A stretch of DNA of 12,589 bases from DAIRGB01 sp036794765 (GTDB taxonomy: Bacteria > Patescibacteriota > JAHJAL01), in assembly GCA_036794765.1 (NCBI GenBank), contig DAIRGB010000035.1, forward strand, positions 1 through 12,589, read 5' to 3'. Shown here one piece after another: positions 1 through 5,941 of the stretch. A program made the translations under genes and the position numbers. The notes under the pieces are model-generated. The model was not told the origin of the DNA. It did not search any database and saw nothing but the letters and a program-made list of their open reading frames with translations. Numbering within the stretch: position 1 is the stretch's first letter; every line of letters starts with the position of its first letter.

Positions 1-27
1 GGATCCATTTCATTATTATTTTTCTGG

Positions 28-67
28 ATTCTGGATAAGAAGCGTGATTACACTTTCTTTCCAGAAT
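28..67. other. Long bulged hairpin upstream of the cytidylate kinase gene
   Basis: Positions 28-35 (attctgga) pair with 60-67 (tccagaat). Positions 37-42 pair with 54-59, including one G-U pair, and gtg at 44-46 pairs with cac at 51-53 around the loop atta. Only positions 36 and 43 bulge, giving about 17 pairs. T-rich sequence begins about 8 nt after the stem, too far for a textbook terminator. It could still end an upstream plus-strand transcript, or be an operator-like palindrome lying against the -35 box of the predicted promoter. The structure is seen directly; the role is not known. Confidence 0.45.
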
Positions 68-95
68 GACAACATTTTTGTTTTTAAATTATAAA
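66..95 (+). promoter_or_regulatory. Putative sigma70-type promoter giving a leaderless cytidylate kinase mRNA
   Basis: ATGACA at 66-71 (5 of 6 to TTGACA) is followed after 18 nt by TATAAA at 90-95 (5 of 6 to TATAAT). Transcription would be expected to start near 102, essentially at the ATG at 103. No Shine-Dalgarno sequence precedes that ATG, which fits a leaderless message. This is a consensus match only. Confidence 0.4.
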
Positions 96-102
96 TTGAC
101 TT

Positions 103-1038
103 ATGTTTTACGCAATTACAATCGATGGACCGGCCGGGAGTGGCAAAAGCACTTTGGCCCGAAATTTGGCAAAGGAATTGAAAAGTTTTGCAGTCGTTGA
201 TACCGGCGCCTATTACCGTTGGGCAACGCATTTGGCGCTGGAAGAAAAAGTGGACTTGTCCAAACAAAAAGCTTTAATCAAGGCAGTCAAGGAAAGATTG
301 ACTTTAGATTTTATGCCTTACAATCAGGGTAATAAGAAATATACAAAATATGCGGCAAAAGTGTTGTTTGAGGGCAAAGACATAAATGAAAAACTTTATT
401 CTAAAAAAGTGACGGACAATGTTTCCATAGTAGCGGTTTACCGACCACTGAGAGTAATAATTAAAAATAAGATAAAAGAATTGGCGAAACAGAAAAATAT
501 TATTGTGGCTGGACGAGAGATCGGTACTTATGTTTTACCTAAAGCCCAAATTAAGTTTTTCTTGGAACCACAGATTGATGTGCGTGTTCGTCGGCGATAC
601 AAAGACCACGTCAGGGAAGGTAGAGAAATATCTTTGAAAGAGTTGAGAGAAAATATTGAAAAGCGCGATTATTTGGACAAAAATCGGGAATACAATCCAT
701 TGGCAAAACCTGATGATGCTTTAGAGATCGATAATACAAATATGTTGCCATCTCGAACATTGAAAGAAGCACTGGACTATATTTACAAAAAAGAACCGGA
801 TATAAAAAACATTAAAGATCAAGCGGTAAAAGAATTGAAAACAGAGACGCCAAAAACGATAATTAACAACAACGGCAGTAGTTTTCATTCTCCCCTACTT
901 GGTTTTGAGACTTCGCCTGTTTCTACACCTTCTTCAATTTCAACAGCTAAGAGCGAATCAATCAAGGAATTGAAAAAGAGATTGAAAGCAAAGTACAAAT
1001 CAGATCAATCCGGTGGGAGTTTTTGGCAGAAGCGTTAG
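103..1038 (+). CDS. cmk: Cytidylate kinase with an extra C-terminal tail
   Basis: Cytosolic nucleoside monophosphate kinase that phosphorylates CMP and dCMP with ATP, in pyrimidine nucleotide salvage and synthesis. The P-loop GPAGSGKST is at residues 9-17 and DTGAYYRW, matching the family's DTGAMYR, at 33-40. GREIGT at 138-142 corresponds to the usual GRDIGT, with Glu in place of Asp. VRRRYKD at 162-168 and RDYLDKNREYNPL followed by DALEID at 188-210 match the lid and the nucleotide-binding C-terminal part. Family members are usually about 220-230 residues; this one has 311. The extra part (about 231-311) is Ser/Thr/Pro-rich around 258-288 and then strongly basic. The ATG at 103 lies four residues before the first beta strand of the family fold, so the start is well placed, although no ribosome-binding site is visible. 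It converges on the acyltransferase gene. Confidence 0.92.
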   Translation: MFYAITIDGPAGSGKSTLARNLAKELKSFAVVDTGAYYRWATHLALEEKVDLSKQKALIKAVKERLTLDFMPYNQGNKKYTKYAAKVLFEGKDINEKLYSKKVTDNVSIVAVYRPLRVIIKNKIKELAKQKNIIVAGREIGTYVLPKAQIKFFLEPQIDVRVRRRYKDHVREGREISLKELRENIEKRDYLDKNREYNPLAKPDDALEIDNTNMLPSRTLKEALDYIYKKEPDIKNIKDQAVKELKTETPKTIINNNGSSFHSPLLGFETSPVSTPSSISTAKSESIKELKKRLKAKYKSDQSGGSFWQKR

Positions 1039-1130
1039 AATTTAAATTTCCCAATTTCCAATTTTTCCCTCACGGGATTGGACTATTGCTGACAATTTCC
1101 AAAAAATTTCTGATTTATTATTTTCAATGT

Positions 1131-1155
1131 CGGGCGGGTTTAAAACCTGCACCCG
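1131..1155. repeat. GC-rich imperfect palindrome (REP-like)
   Basis: The block cgggcgggtttaaaacctgc plus the following acccg folds so that 1134-1140 pairs with 1144-1150, including one G-U, with further G-C pairing beyond a bulged base. It stands out from very AT-rich surroundings between two convergent genes. It resembles dispersed intergenic palindromes of the gcgggtttaaaacctgc type that I recall from several bacterial groups; that link is from memory. A single copy is visible in this window. Confidence 0.4.
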
Positions 1156-1174
1156 CGTTATATCAAAAGACCAC

Positions 1175-1211
1175 AAAAAACTCCCGGCATATAAGTTTGG
1201 ATGGGAGTTTT
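1175..1211. terminator. Intrinsic terminator between the convergent cmk and acyltransferase genes
   Basis: AAAACTCCC at 1177-1185 pairs perfectly with GGGAGTTTT at 1203-1211. On the minus strand the stem is followed by six T residues (complement of 1175-1180), which suits termination of the acyltransferase gene ending at 1239. In the plus direction the T run is shorter, but the hairpin could also stop cmk transcription. It shares the 19-nt core aaaaaactcccggcatata with the terminator at 2223-2271. Confidence 0.75.
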
Positions 1212-1238
1212 GCTTTGATTATGAGAAATTTAAAGACC

Positions 1239-2144
1239 TCACTTTTCGTAATGATGCTGTTTGTTATATATACTACTTTCTTTGTTTCTAAAAAAACCTT
1301 TTTGGTTATCAGGCAATAGATCGGCGATTTTTTGACCAACCAAATTTGCTTGTTCTCTCAGTTGTTTTAGCACTTCACGAAAATCATCTCTTTCCTTTTG
1401 GGTTATTTTCTTTCCTTCTGATCTTTTACAGAAAACCTCTTCGATGATATTTATTTTCGCAATTTTTTCGAGGGTTATCGGTTGACCGATATGAAAGATT
1501 GCTTTTCCATTAGCTTTACCCAATATACCTTTGGCAATATTGACTAGACCCTCCAAACTAATTGAGTTGCCAACAATTTCCAGGGCGGTCGGAATAATTT
1601 TTGTACCTGTTTTTTGGGCTAAATATATTGCTCCGATTTTTGGTTCTTTCATCTCTCCATCTTCATTGAAAGCATGAATGGCTATCCATGGAGTTTTGCC
1701 GATTTTAATTCTTTCAAATATGGTCTCAAAATTTTTTGGATTAAACACTCCCGATTTTCCCTTGTTGGTTTTGTGATAATCGAGGGAAATAAAGTTTTCT
1801 TCACCGCCAGTCCGAAATAAAAACATACGCTGGGGGGCAAAACGGCGAAATGAAGATGATTCGGCGGTAATCTGCATGTCGAAAATATCTCCCAATGATT
1901 TAATGGCAGCAGGGGCGTCCAGATTGGAAAAATGTGAAGAAGCGATGATATATTTGTTCTCTGGGTGCTTTTCTATTTCCGTTTTAATATCCTCTTTTCC
2001 CTTTACTTTAAACTCTTTACAAAATTGGTTTACCAGTAAATCACCCAGGGAACGCAACCTAAAATCGGTGGTTTTGCGGTTTTCTTCCACTTTAGTAGCT
2101 TTGTCCTGGTTTTTCGAATAAAATTCTCGAATTTTACCTAGCAT
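1239..2144 (-). CDS. PlsC-like phospholipid/glycerol acyltransferase family protein
   Basis: Member of the LPLAT/PlsC superfamily, which transfers acyl groups to lysophospholipids or other acceptors at the inner face of the membrane. The catalytic HX4D motif is visible as SHFSNLDAP, with His71 and Asp76. A second block, HAFNEDGEM at 157-165 followed by KIGAIYLAQKTGTKIIPTA at 169-187, matches the substrate and product-binding motifs (FPEGT-like, then PGAxxLAxxTGxPIxPV) in the usual order and spacing. At 301 residues it is longer than typical PlsC of about 240, with extra charged sequence at both ends. No clear transmembrane segment is seen, so it is probably peripheral. The acceptor cannot be told from sequence. 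No Shine-Dalgarno is seen before the ATG; an extended -10 promoter lies just upstream. In many bacteria cmk and plsC are adjacent and co-directional; here they converge. Confidence 0.8.
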   Translation of the reverse strand: MLGKIREFYSKNQDKATKVEENRKTTDFRLRSLGDLLVNQFCKEFKVKGKEDIKTEIEKHPENKYIIASSHFSNLDAPAAIKSLGDIFDMQITAESSSFRRFAPQRMFLFRTGGEENFISLDYHKTNKGKSGVFNPKNFETIFERIKIGKTPWIAIHAFNEDGEMKEPKIGAIYLAQKTGTKIIPTALEIVGNSISLEGLVNIAKGILGKANGKAIFHIGQPITLEKIAKINIIEEVFCKRSEGKKITQKERDDFREVLKQLREQANLVGQKIADLLPDNQKGFFRNKESSIYNKQHHYEK

Positions 2145-2178
2145 TGGATTTTTTATTCATTTAATTTTAAATCTGATT

Positions 2179-2207
2179 ATTGTAGCATAATATCTTGATT
2201 ATTTCCA
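2179..2207 (-). promoter_or_regulatory. Putative extended -10 promoter for the PlsC-like gene
   Basis: Read on the minus strand, TGCTACAAT (2187 to 2179) is an extended -10 element. TGGAAA (2207 to 2202) lies 17 nt upstream and matches the -35 consensus at 4 of 6 positions. Transcription would start near 2172, about 28 nt before the ATG at 2144. Consensus match only. Confidence 0.4.
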
Positions 2208-2222
2208 GATATAAATTGACAT

Positions 2223-2271
2223 AAAAAAACTCCCGGCATATACGTTGGCGGACACGTAGATGGCGGGAGTT
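2223..2271 (-). terminator. Strong intrinsic terminator of the membrane protein gene
   Basis: Positions 2228-2245 pair with 2254-2271 at 16 of 18 positions, with G-G and A-G mismatches, around the loop tggcggac. On the minus strand seven T residues (complement of 2223-2229) follow directly. It begins 7 nt past the stop codon of the membrane protein gene. It separates that gene from the acyltransferase gene, whose own promoter lies just beyond. Confidence 0.85.
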
Positions 2272-2277
2272 GAAAAA

Positions 2278-2967
2278 TTAATTTTTGTTTTGATTTGTAT
2301 TTTTTTCACACCCTACCCCAGGGTTTGGGAGGGTGTGAAAAATGCCGGCGGAGGGCCGATCGTCCTCCTCTCGCATCGCCCAATACCAGCGATGATATTG
2401 GGGAGCGAAAAATATTGTTATTACTGTAAATGAAAAAAGTAATAACAATAAAAGGAGGTGATCATATAAAATATTAAAATCTTTTGCCACCCAACCGGCG
2501 AGAGTGGCGAAAAGAATCGAAATGAACCAGGCCGTAAAATAATCTAGTGGCAGCCCAAAAATCCATGGGCTTTTGCTATGCCACCAGATGTTTTGTGGTT
2601 TGAATTTCTCCCACATATAGCTGGGATTAATTACAAACCACAAAAAGTCCCAAAGGCACATGGCCACAAAGTATATGGATAGGGACTGAAATTCCCTGGA
2701 TAAATTCCATTCCAGCCCGAAAAAGAACTGGGAATGAAATATTATTCCAGGAAAAACGAACATAAAGGAGTGATACCCTGTTAAGGGTCTCCCTCCTAAA
2801 ATTTTCATATAAATTCTGGCCCAGATTCCACGGGTACGATACCACGTGGGCATATTCTGCGCCCAACCAAACTTTCCCTCGGCCTCGACTTCTATGCCGG
2901 CGAGGACGAGGCAAAATAAAAAGAAAAAACCGGCTTTTAATAATAAAAAGGAGAAATGCAACAACAT
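2278..2967 (-). CDS. Integral membrane protein of unknown function
   Basis: A 229-residue hydrophobic protein with about five membrane segments, near residues 5-23, 64-83, 96-113, 140-160 and 168-188. Notable polar and aromatic motifs within or beside these segments are GRPLTGYH (59-66), WDFLWFVINP (106-115), WWH (128-130) and D142; they look conserved, but I cannot name the family. The tail after residue 197 is charged, then His/Pro/Asn-rich, and is partly encoded by a perfect hairpin. The start is firm: a strong Shine-Dalgarno AAAGGAGGGG (2983 to 2974, minus strand) stands 6 nt before the ATG. An overlapping reading frame on the same strand (3007 to 2627) lacks such a signal and reads as an Arg-rich shadow. 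It is divergent from secA and ends in its own terminator. Nothing visible indicates an enzymatic function. Confidence 0.75.
   Translation of the reverse strand: MLLHFSFLLLKAGFFFLFCLVLAGIEVEAEGKFGWAQNMPTWYRTRGIWARIYMKILGGRPLTGYHSFMFVFPGIIFHSQFFFGLEWNLSREFQSLSIYFVAMCLWDFLWFVINPSYMWEKFKPQNIWWHSKSPWIFGLPLDYFTAWFISILFATLAGWVAKDFNILYDHLLLLLLLFSFTVITIFFAPQYHRWYWAMREEDDRPSAGIFHTLPNPGVGCEKNTNQNKN
2302..2342. repeat. Perfect inverted repeat within the 3' end of the membrane protein gene
   Basis: Tttttcacaccct at 2302-2314 is the exact reverse complement of agggtgtgaaaaa at 2330-2342, with two more C-G pairs inside and a loop around 2318-2326. It encodes residues of roughly 209-222 of the minus-strand protein. 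No T-run follows the stem on either strand, so it is not a standard terminator. It could be a palindromic repeat that landed at the gene end and was absorbed into the reading frame. Confidence 0.6.
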
Positions 2968-2995
2968 GCAAATCCCCTCCTTTCTTTGGAAAAAT

Positions 2996-3059
2996 TTGTT
3001 GCAACAAGATATCTTGCTAAAAAATATTTTTGCTGAAAAATAGTATTTCTTGTTACAAC
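2996..3059. promoter_or_regulatory. Cluster of palindromes in the divergent intergenic region (possible operator)
   Basis: TTGTTGCAACAA (2996-3007) and CAAGATATCTTG (3005-3016) are perfect 12-bp palindromes that overlap by 3 nt. The arm gttgcaacaag (2998-3008) also pairs with cttgttacaac (3049-3059) apart from one wobble-type position. This encloses a second, AT-rich palindrome around 3017-3034. On the minus strand this would sit in the 5' untranslated leader of the membrane protein gene. It may be a regulator-binding site or an RNA leader structure; neither is proven. Confidence 0.35.
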
Positions 3060-3083
3060 TTTTTAATGAACAAAAGTGGCTTT

Positions 3084-3112
3084 ATTGTAGAGCTTTTTCG
3101 GTTAATTTGCTA
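3084..3112 (-). promoter_or_regulatory. Weak putative promoter for the minus-strand membrane protein gene
   Basis: On the minus strand TACAAT (3089 to 3084) has the same -10 hexamer as the acyltransferase promoter. TAGCAA (3112 to 3107) lies 17 nt upstream but matches the -35 consensus at only 3 positions. The leader would be about 110 nt and would contain the palindrome cluster. Low-confidence consensus match. Confidence 0.25.
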
Positions 3113-3124
3113 GGGATTTATATT

Positions 3125-3153
3125 TTGTGTATATGGGAGAAAAATAGTATTAT
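3125..3153 (+). promoter_or_regulatory. Putative promoter for the secA operon
   Basis: TTGTGT at 3125-3130 and TATTAT at 3148-3153 are separated by 17 nt. The -10 box matches 5 of 6 consensus positions and the -35 box 3 of 6. Transcription from here would give a leader of about 75 nt that contains the whole 23-bp AT hairpin. An overlapping TATAAG at 3151-3156 is an alternative -10 box. Confidence 0.3.
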
Positions 3154-3166
3154 AAGATAAGCGGAG

Positions 3167-3223
3167 AATTAAAAATTAACAATTAACAATGAATAAATAT
3201 TTGTTAATTGTTAATTTTTAATT
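3167..3223. repeat. AT-only inverted repeat with perfect 23-bp arms in the secA leader
   Basis: Positions 3167-3189 are the exact reverse complement of 3201-3223, with an 11-nt spacer (tgaataaatat). The arms are built from the unit aattaacaattaa and are almost pure A/T. A further partial copy (aattgttaatttta, from about 3220) continues to the secA start codon at 3237. As RNA it would be a long, weak hairpin just before an ATG with no Shine-Dalgarno, so it could affect secA translation. It could equally be a dispersed intergenic repeat. Confidence 0.7.
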
Positions 3224-3236
3224 GTTAATTTTAAAT

Positions 3237-5939
3237 ATGAATATTATTAATTGGATATTTGGCGACCCCAATGTGAAGGAAATCAAGAAGCTGCAACCGT
3301 TGGTTGATAAAATTAATAGTTGGGAAGCGGAGATAAGCGGTTTGTCGGATGATGATTTAAAAGGGAAAACTAACTATTTCAAGAAAATAATCGCTGATCG
3401 GTTGGCCAAGGGTGAGGATCAGGAAAAAATATTGAATGATCTATTGCCGGAGGCCTACGCGGTGGTACGAGAAGCGAGTAAGCGAACGATTGGTTTACGG
3501 CATTTTGATGTACAAGTGATTGGCGGTATAGTTTTGCACCAAGGAAAGATTTCGGAAATGAAAACCGGAGAAGGTAAAACTTTGGTTGCTACTCTGCCTT
3601 TATATCTCAATGCTTTGACGGGCAAAGGCTGTCATTTGGTGACAGTCAATGATTATCTGGCCAAGCGCGATGCTGACTGGATGGGAGAAGTATTTTATTT
3701 TCTGGGACTGAATACAGGAGTAATAGTTCATGATCAGTCATTTATCTTTGATCCGGGAGCGGTTAGAGAAGAAGAAGAAACAGTAGAAACCAAAGGGAAA
3801 CAGTTGAAATTCAGATTGAAGCAGGTCACGCGAAAAGATGCTTATAACGCTGATATCACTTATGGCACCAACAATGAATACGGCTTTGACTATCTGAGAG
3901 ATAATATGGTGATTGAGTTGTCGCAGATGGTGCAGAGAGAGTTGAATTATGCGATCGTCGACGAAGTTGACAATATTTTGATCGATGAGGCCAGAACACC
4001 GCTGATTATTTCGGGGCCGGCGGAAGAATCCAATGAGATGTATCAACAATTTGCCAGTCTGGTGACAAAATTGAATGAAAAAACCGATTACAATGTGGAT
4101 GAGAAAATGCGAGCCGTGTCTTTGACAGAAGAAGGAATTAGTCATGTGGAAAATTTGTTGGGCGTCAAAAATGTTTACGAAGAAAAAGGTATAAAAACGG
4201 TTCATCATCTGGAAGAGGCTTTAAAAGCACAGATTTTGTTTAAAAATGACAAGGATTATGTAGTAAAAAATGGAGAGATAATAATCGTCGATGAGTTTAC
4301 CGGTCGTCTCATGCCTGGTCGTCGTTATTCTCGTGGTTTACATCAGGCGATTGAGGCCAAGGAAGGAGTAGAGATCAAACGGGAGAGTAAAACGATTGCC
4401 ACTATTACATTTCAAAATTATTTTAGGATTTACAAGAAGTTGGCCGGCATGACGGGAACAGCCGTGACTGAGGCAGAGGAGCTGGCGGCGATTTATAAAT
4501 TGGATGTAGTCTTGATTCCAACCAATAAAGAGGTTGTCAGGAAAGATCTGAATGATTTAATTTATAAAACTGAAGAAGGAAAGTATAACGCGGTGGCGGC
4601 GGATATTAAGGAAAAAAATTCTAAGGGGCAGCCAGTATTGGTAGGTACGATATCAGTAGAAAAATCGGAAAATTTGAGTGATTTGCTTACCAGGCAAGGG
4701 ATCGAACACAATGTATTGAACGCCAAGAATCATGAAAGAGAGTCAGATATCGTGGCATTGGCCGGACAAAAGGGAGCGGTGACTATTGCCACCAATATGG
4801 CTGGGCGTGGTACGGATATAAAATTGGGTGAAGGAGTATCTGAATTGGGCGGATTGCATATTATCGGCACGGAAAGACATGAGTCAAGGCGAATTGACAA
4901 TCAGTTGCGAGGCCGAAGTGGACGTCAAGGAGATCCGGGATCGAGTCAATTTTATACCTCGTTGGAAGATGATTTGATGCGAATTTTCGGATCGGACAAA
5001 ATCAAGGGACTGATGGAAAAGTTCGGCTTTCCCGAAGATCAGCCGATAGAACACAAGTGGATTACTTCTTCGATTGAAGGGGCACAAAAAAAGGTTGAGG
5101 GTTACAATTTTGATATTAGAAAGAGTGTGGTGGATTATGACGATGTAATGAACAAACACCGCACGGCGATATACAAAAAAAGACGAATGATTTTGGAAAA
5201 TACCAATTTGAAAGAAGAAATGCAGAAAATAATTCGTCAGGACATAGAAAGCATTGTTAATACTCATACTTCCGGAATTCAGGCGGAATGGAATTTGAAA
5301 GAGATAAATGAAAATTTTAAAACGATTGTGGGCGTATATTTTGTCGAACAAGATTTGAGTAAATTTGATAATCCGCAAGGGATTATTGATCACTTGTATG
5401 AACAGGCGGTCGTTTATTATGACCATAAAGAAAAAGAAATGACACCGGAAGTAATGCGAAGATTAGAAAAATTGGTAATGCTGAGAATCATAGACAATTT
5501 GTGGCAGGACCATCTGGATGAAATGGATTATTTACGAACCGGGGTCGGCTTGCGAGGATATGGACAGAGAGATCCACTGATAGAATACAAAGAAGAAGCA
5601 TACAAACTTTATCAACAGTTGTTGTTTCAAATCAATGATCAGATATCGAAGACAATTTTTAAGGTAACAATTTTGCAAACCCCTACACAACCGGTAAAAG
5701 GTCAGGAGGTAAAAAGAGAGGCAGCACCTATAACATCAGGTAATAATCAAAATAACAGTACTGAAGGAAATGTTCGAACATATTCACGATCTGGGAGCAA
5801 TGCTTCTTTGCCTCAACAAACAAAAGCCAATCCAACCGGGAAAGTAGCGACGGTCACGCGCAGCCAACCGAAAGTCGGGCGCAATGATCCCTGCCCTTGT
5901 GGAAGCGGGAAGAAATATAAAAAGTGTCATGGAGCGTAA
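3237..5939 (+). CDS. secA: Protein translocase subunit SecA (ATPase motor)
   Basis: The ATPase that drives preproteins through SecYEG; cytosolic and membrane-associated. The N-terminus has the family pattern WIFGDPNVKEIKKLQPLVDKI. Walker A MKTGEGKT is at 108-115, TVNDYLAKRDADWM at 136-149, ITYGTNNEYGFDYLRDNM at 207-224, and DEVDNILIDEAR (Walker B) at 242-253 with Asn where Ser is usual. Further on come FTGRLMPGRRYSRGLHQA, the cross-linking-domain region, TNMAGRGTDIKLG and QLRGRSGRQGDPGSS of the second nucleotide-binding fold, and the helical scaffold. A variable Ser/Asn-rich linker leads to a complete zinc-binding SEC-C tail with C886, C888, C897 and H898. A charged segment at about 165-198 is additional to the minimal SecA and recalls CPR SecAs. 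I chose the ATG at 3237 over the in-frame TTG at 3222, which lies inside the hairpin repeat and would add LILN-type residues not typical of SecA. At 900 residues it is full length. Confidence 0.97.
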   Translation: MNIINWIFGDPNVKEIKKLQPLVDKINSWEAEISGLSDDDLKGKTNYFKKIIADRLAKGEDQEKILNDLLPEAYAVVREASKRTIGLRHFDVQVIGGIVLHQGKISEMKTGEGKTLVATLPLYLNALTGKGCHLVTVNDYLAKRDADWMGEVFYFLGLNTGVIVHDQSFIFDPGAVREEEETVETKGKQLKFRLKQVTRKDAYNADITYGTNNEYGFDYLRDNMVIELSQMVQRELNYAIVDEVDNILIDEARTPLIISGPAEESNEMYQQFASLVTKLNEKTDYNVDEKMRAVSLTEEGISHVENLLGVKNVYEEKGIKTVHHLEEALKAQILFKNDKDYVVKNGEIIIVDEFTGRLMPGRRYSRGLHQAIEAKEGVEIKRESKTIATITFQNYFRIYKKLAGMTGTAVTEAEELAAIYKLDVVLIPTNKEVVRKDLNDLIYKTEEGKYNAVAADIKEKNSKGQPVLVGTISVEKSENLSDLLTRQGIEHNVLNAKNHERESDIVALAGQKGAVTIATNMAGRGTDIKLGEGVSELGGLHIIGTERHESRRIDNQLRGRSGRQGDPGSSQFYTSLEDDLMRIFGSDKIKGLMEKFGFPEDQPIEHKWITSSIEGAQKKVEGYNFDIRKSVVDYDDVMNKHRTAIYKKRRMILENTNLKEEMQKIIRQDIESIVNTHTSGIQAEWNLKEINENFKTIVGVYFVEQDLSKFDNPQGIIDHLYEQAVVYYDHKEKEMTPEVMRRLEKLVMLRIIDNLWQDHLDEMDYLRTGVGLRGYGQRDPLIEYKEEAYKLYQQLLFQINDQISKTIFKVTILQTPTQPVKGQEVKREAAPITSGNNQNNSTEGNVRTYSRSGSNASLPQQTKANPTGKVATVTRSQPKVGRNDPCPCGSGKKYKKCHGA

Positions 5940-5941
5940 AG

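Noticed and set aside
1..6. Window begins with ggatcc, a BamHI site, possible cloning junction
   Set aside because: A single 6-bp site is not evidence; no vector sequence follows.
1023..1319. Plus-strand open frame overlapping the end of cmk and the end of the acyltransferase gene
   Set aside because: It runs through a palindrome, a terminator and the antisense of the acyltransferase gene; it has no ribosome-binding site and its sequence is not protein-like.
2627..3007. Minus-strand open frame overlapping the membrane protein gene
   Set aside because: It is a shifted frame of the real gene, Arg-rich by chance, and only the 2967 start has a strong Shine-Dalgarno.
3222..3236. TTG at 3222 as secA start
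   Set aside because: It lies at the edge of the hairpin arm and adds residues not typical of SecA; the ATG at 3237 gives the family N-terminus.
3738..5426. Long minus-strand open frames inside secA
   Set aside because: They are antisense shadows of a clearly coding gene with biased, Phe/Ile/His-rich translations.
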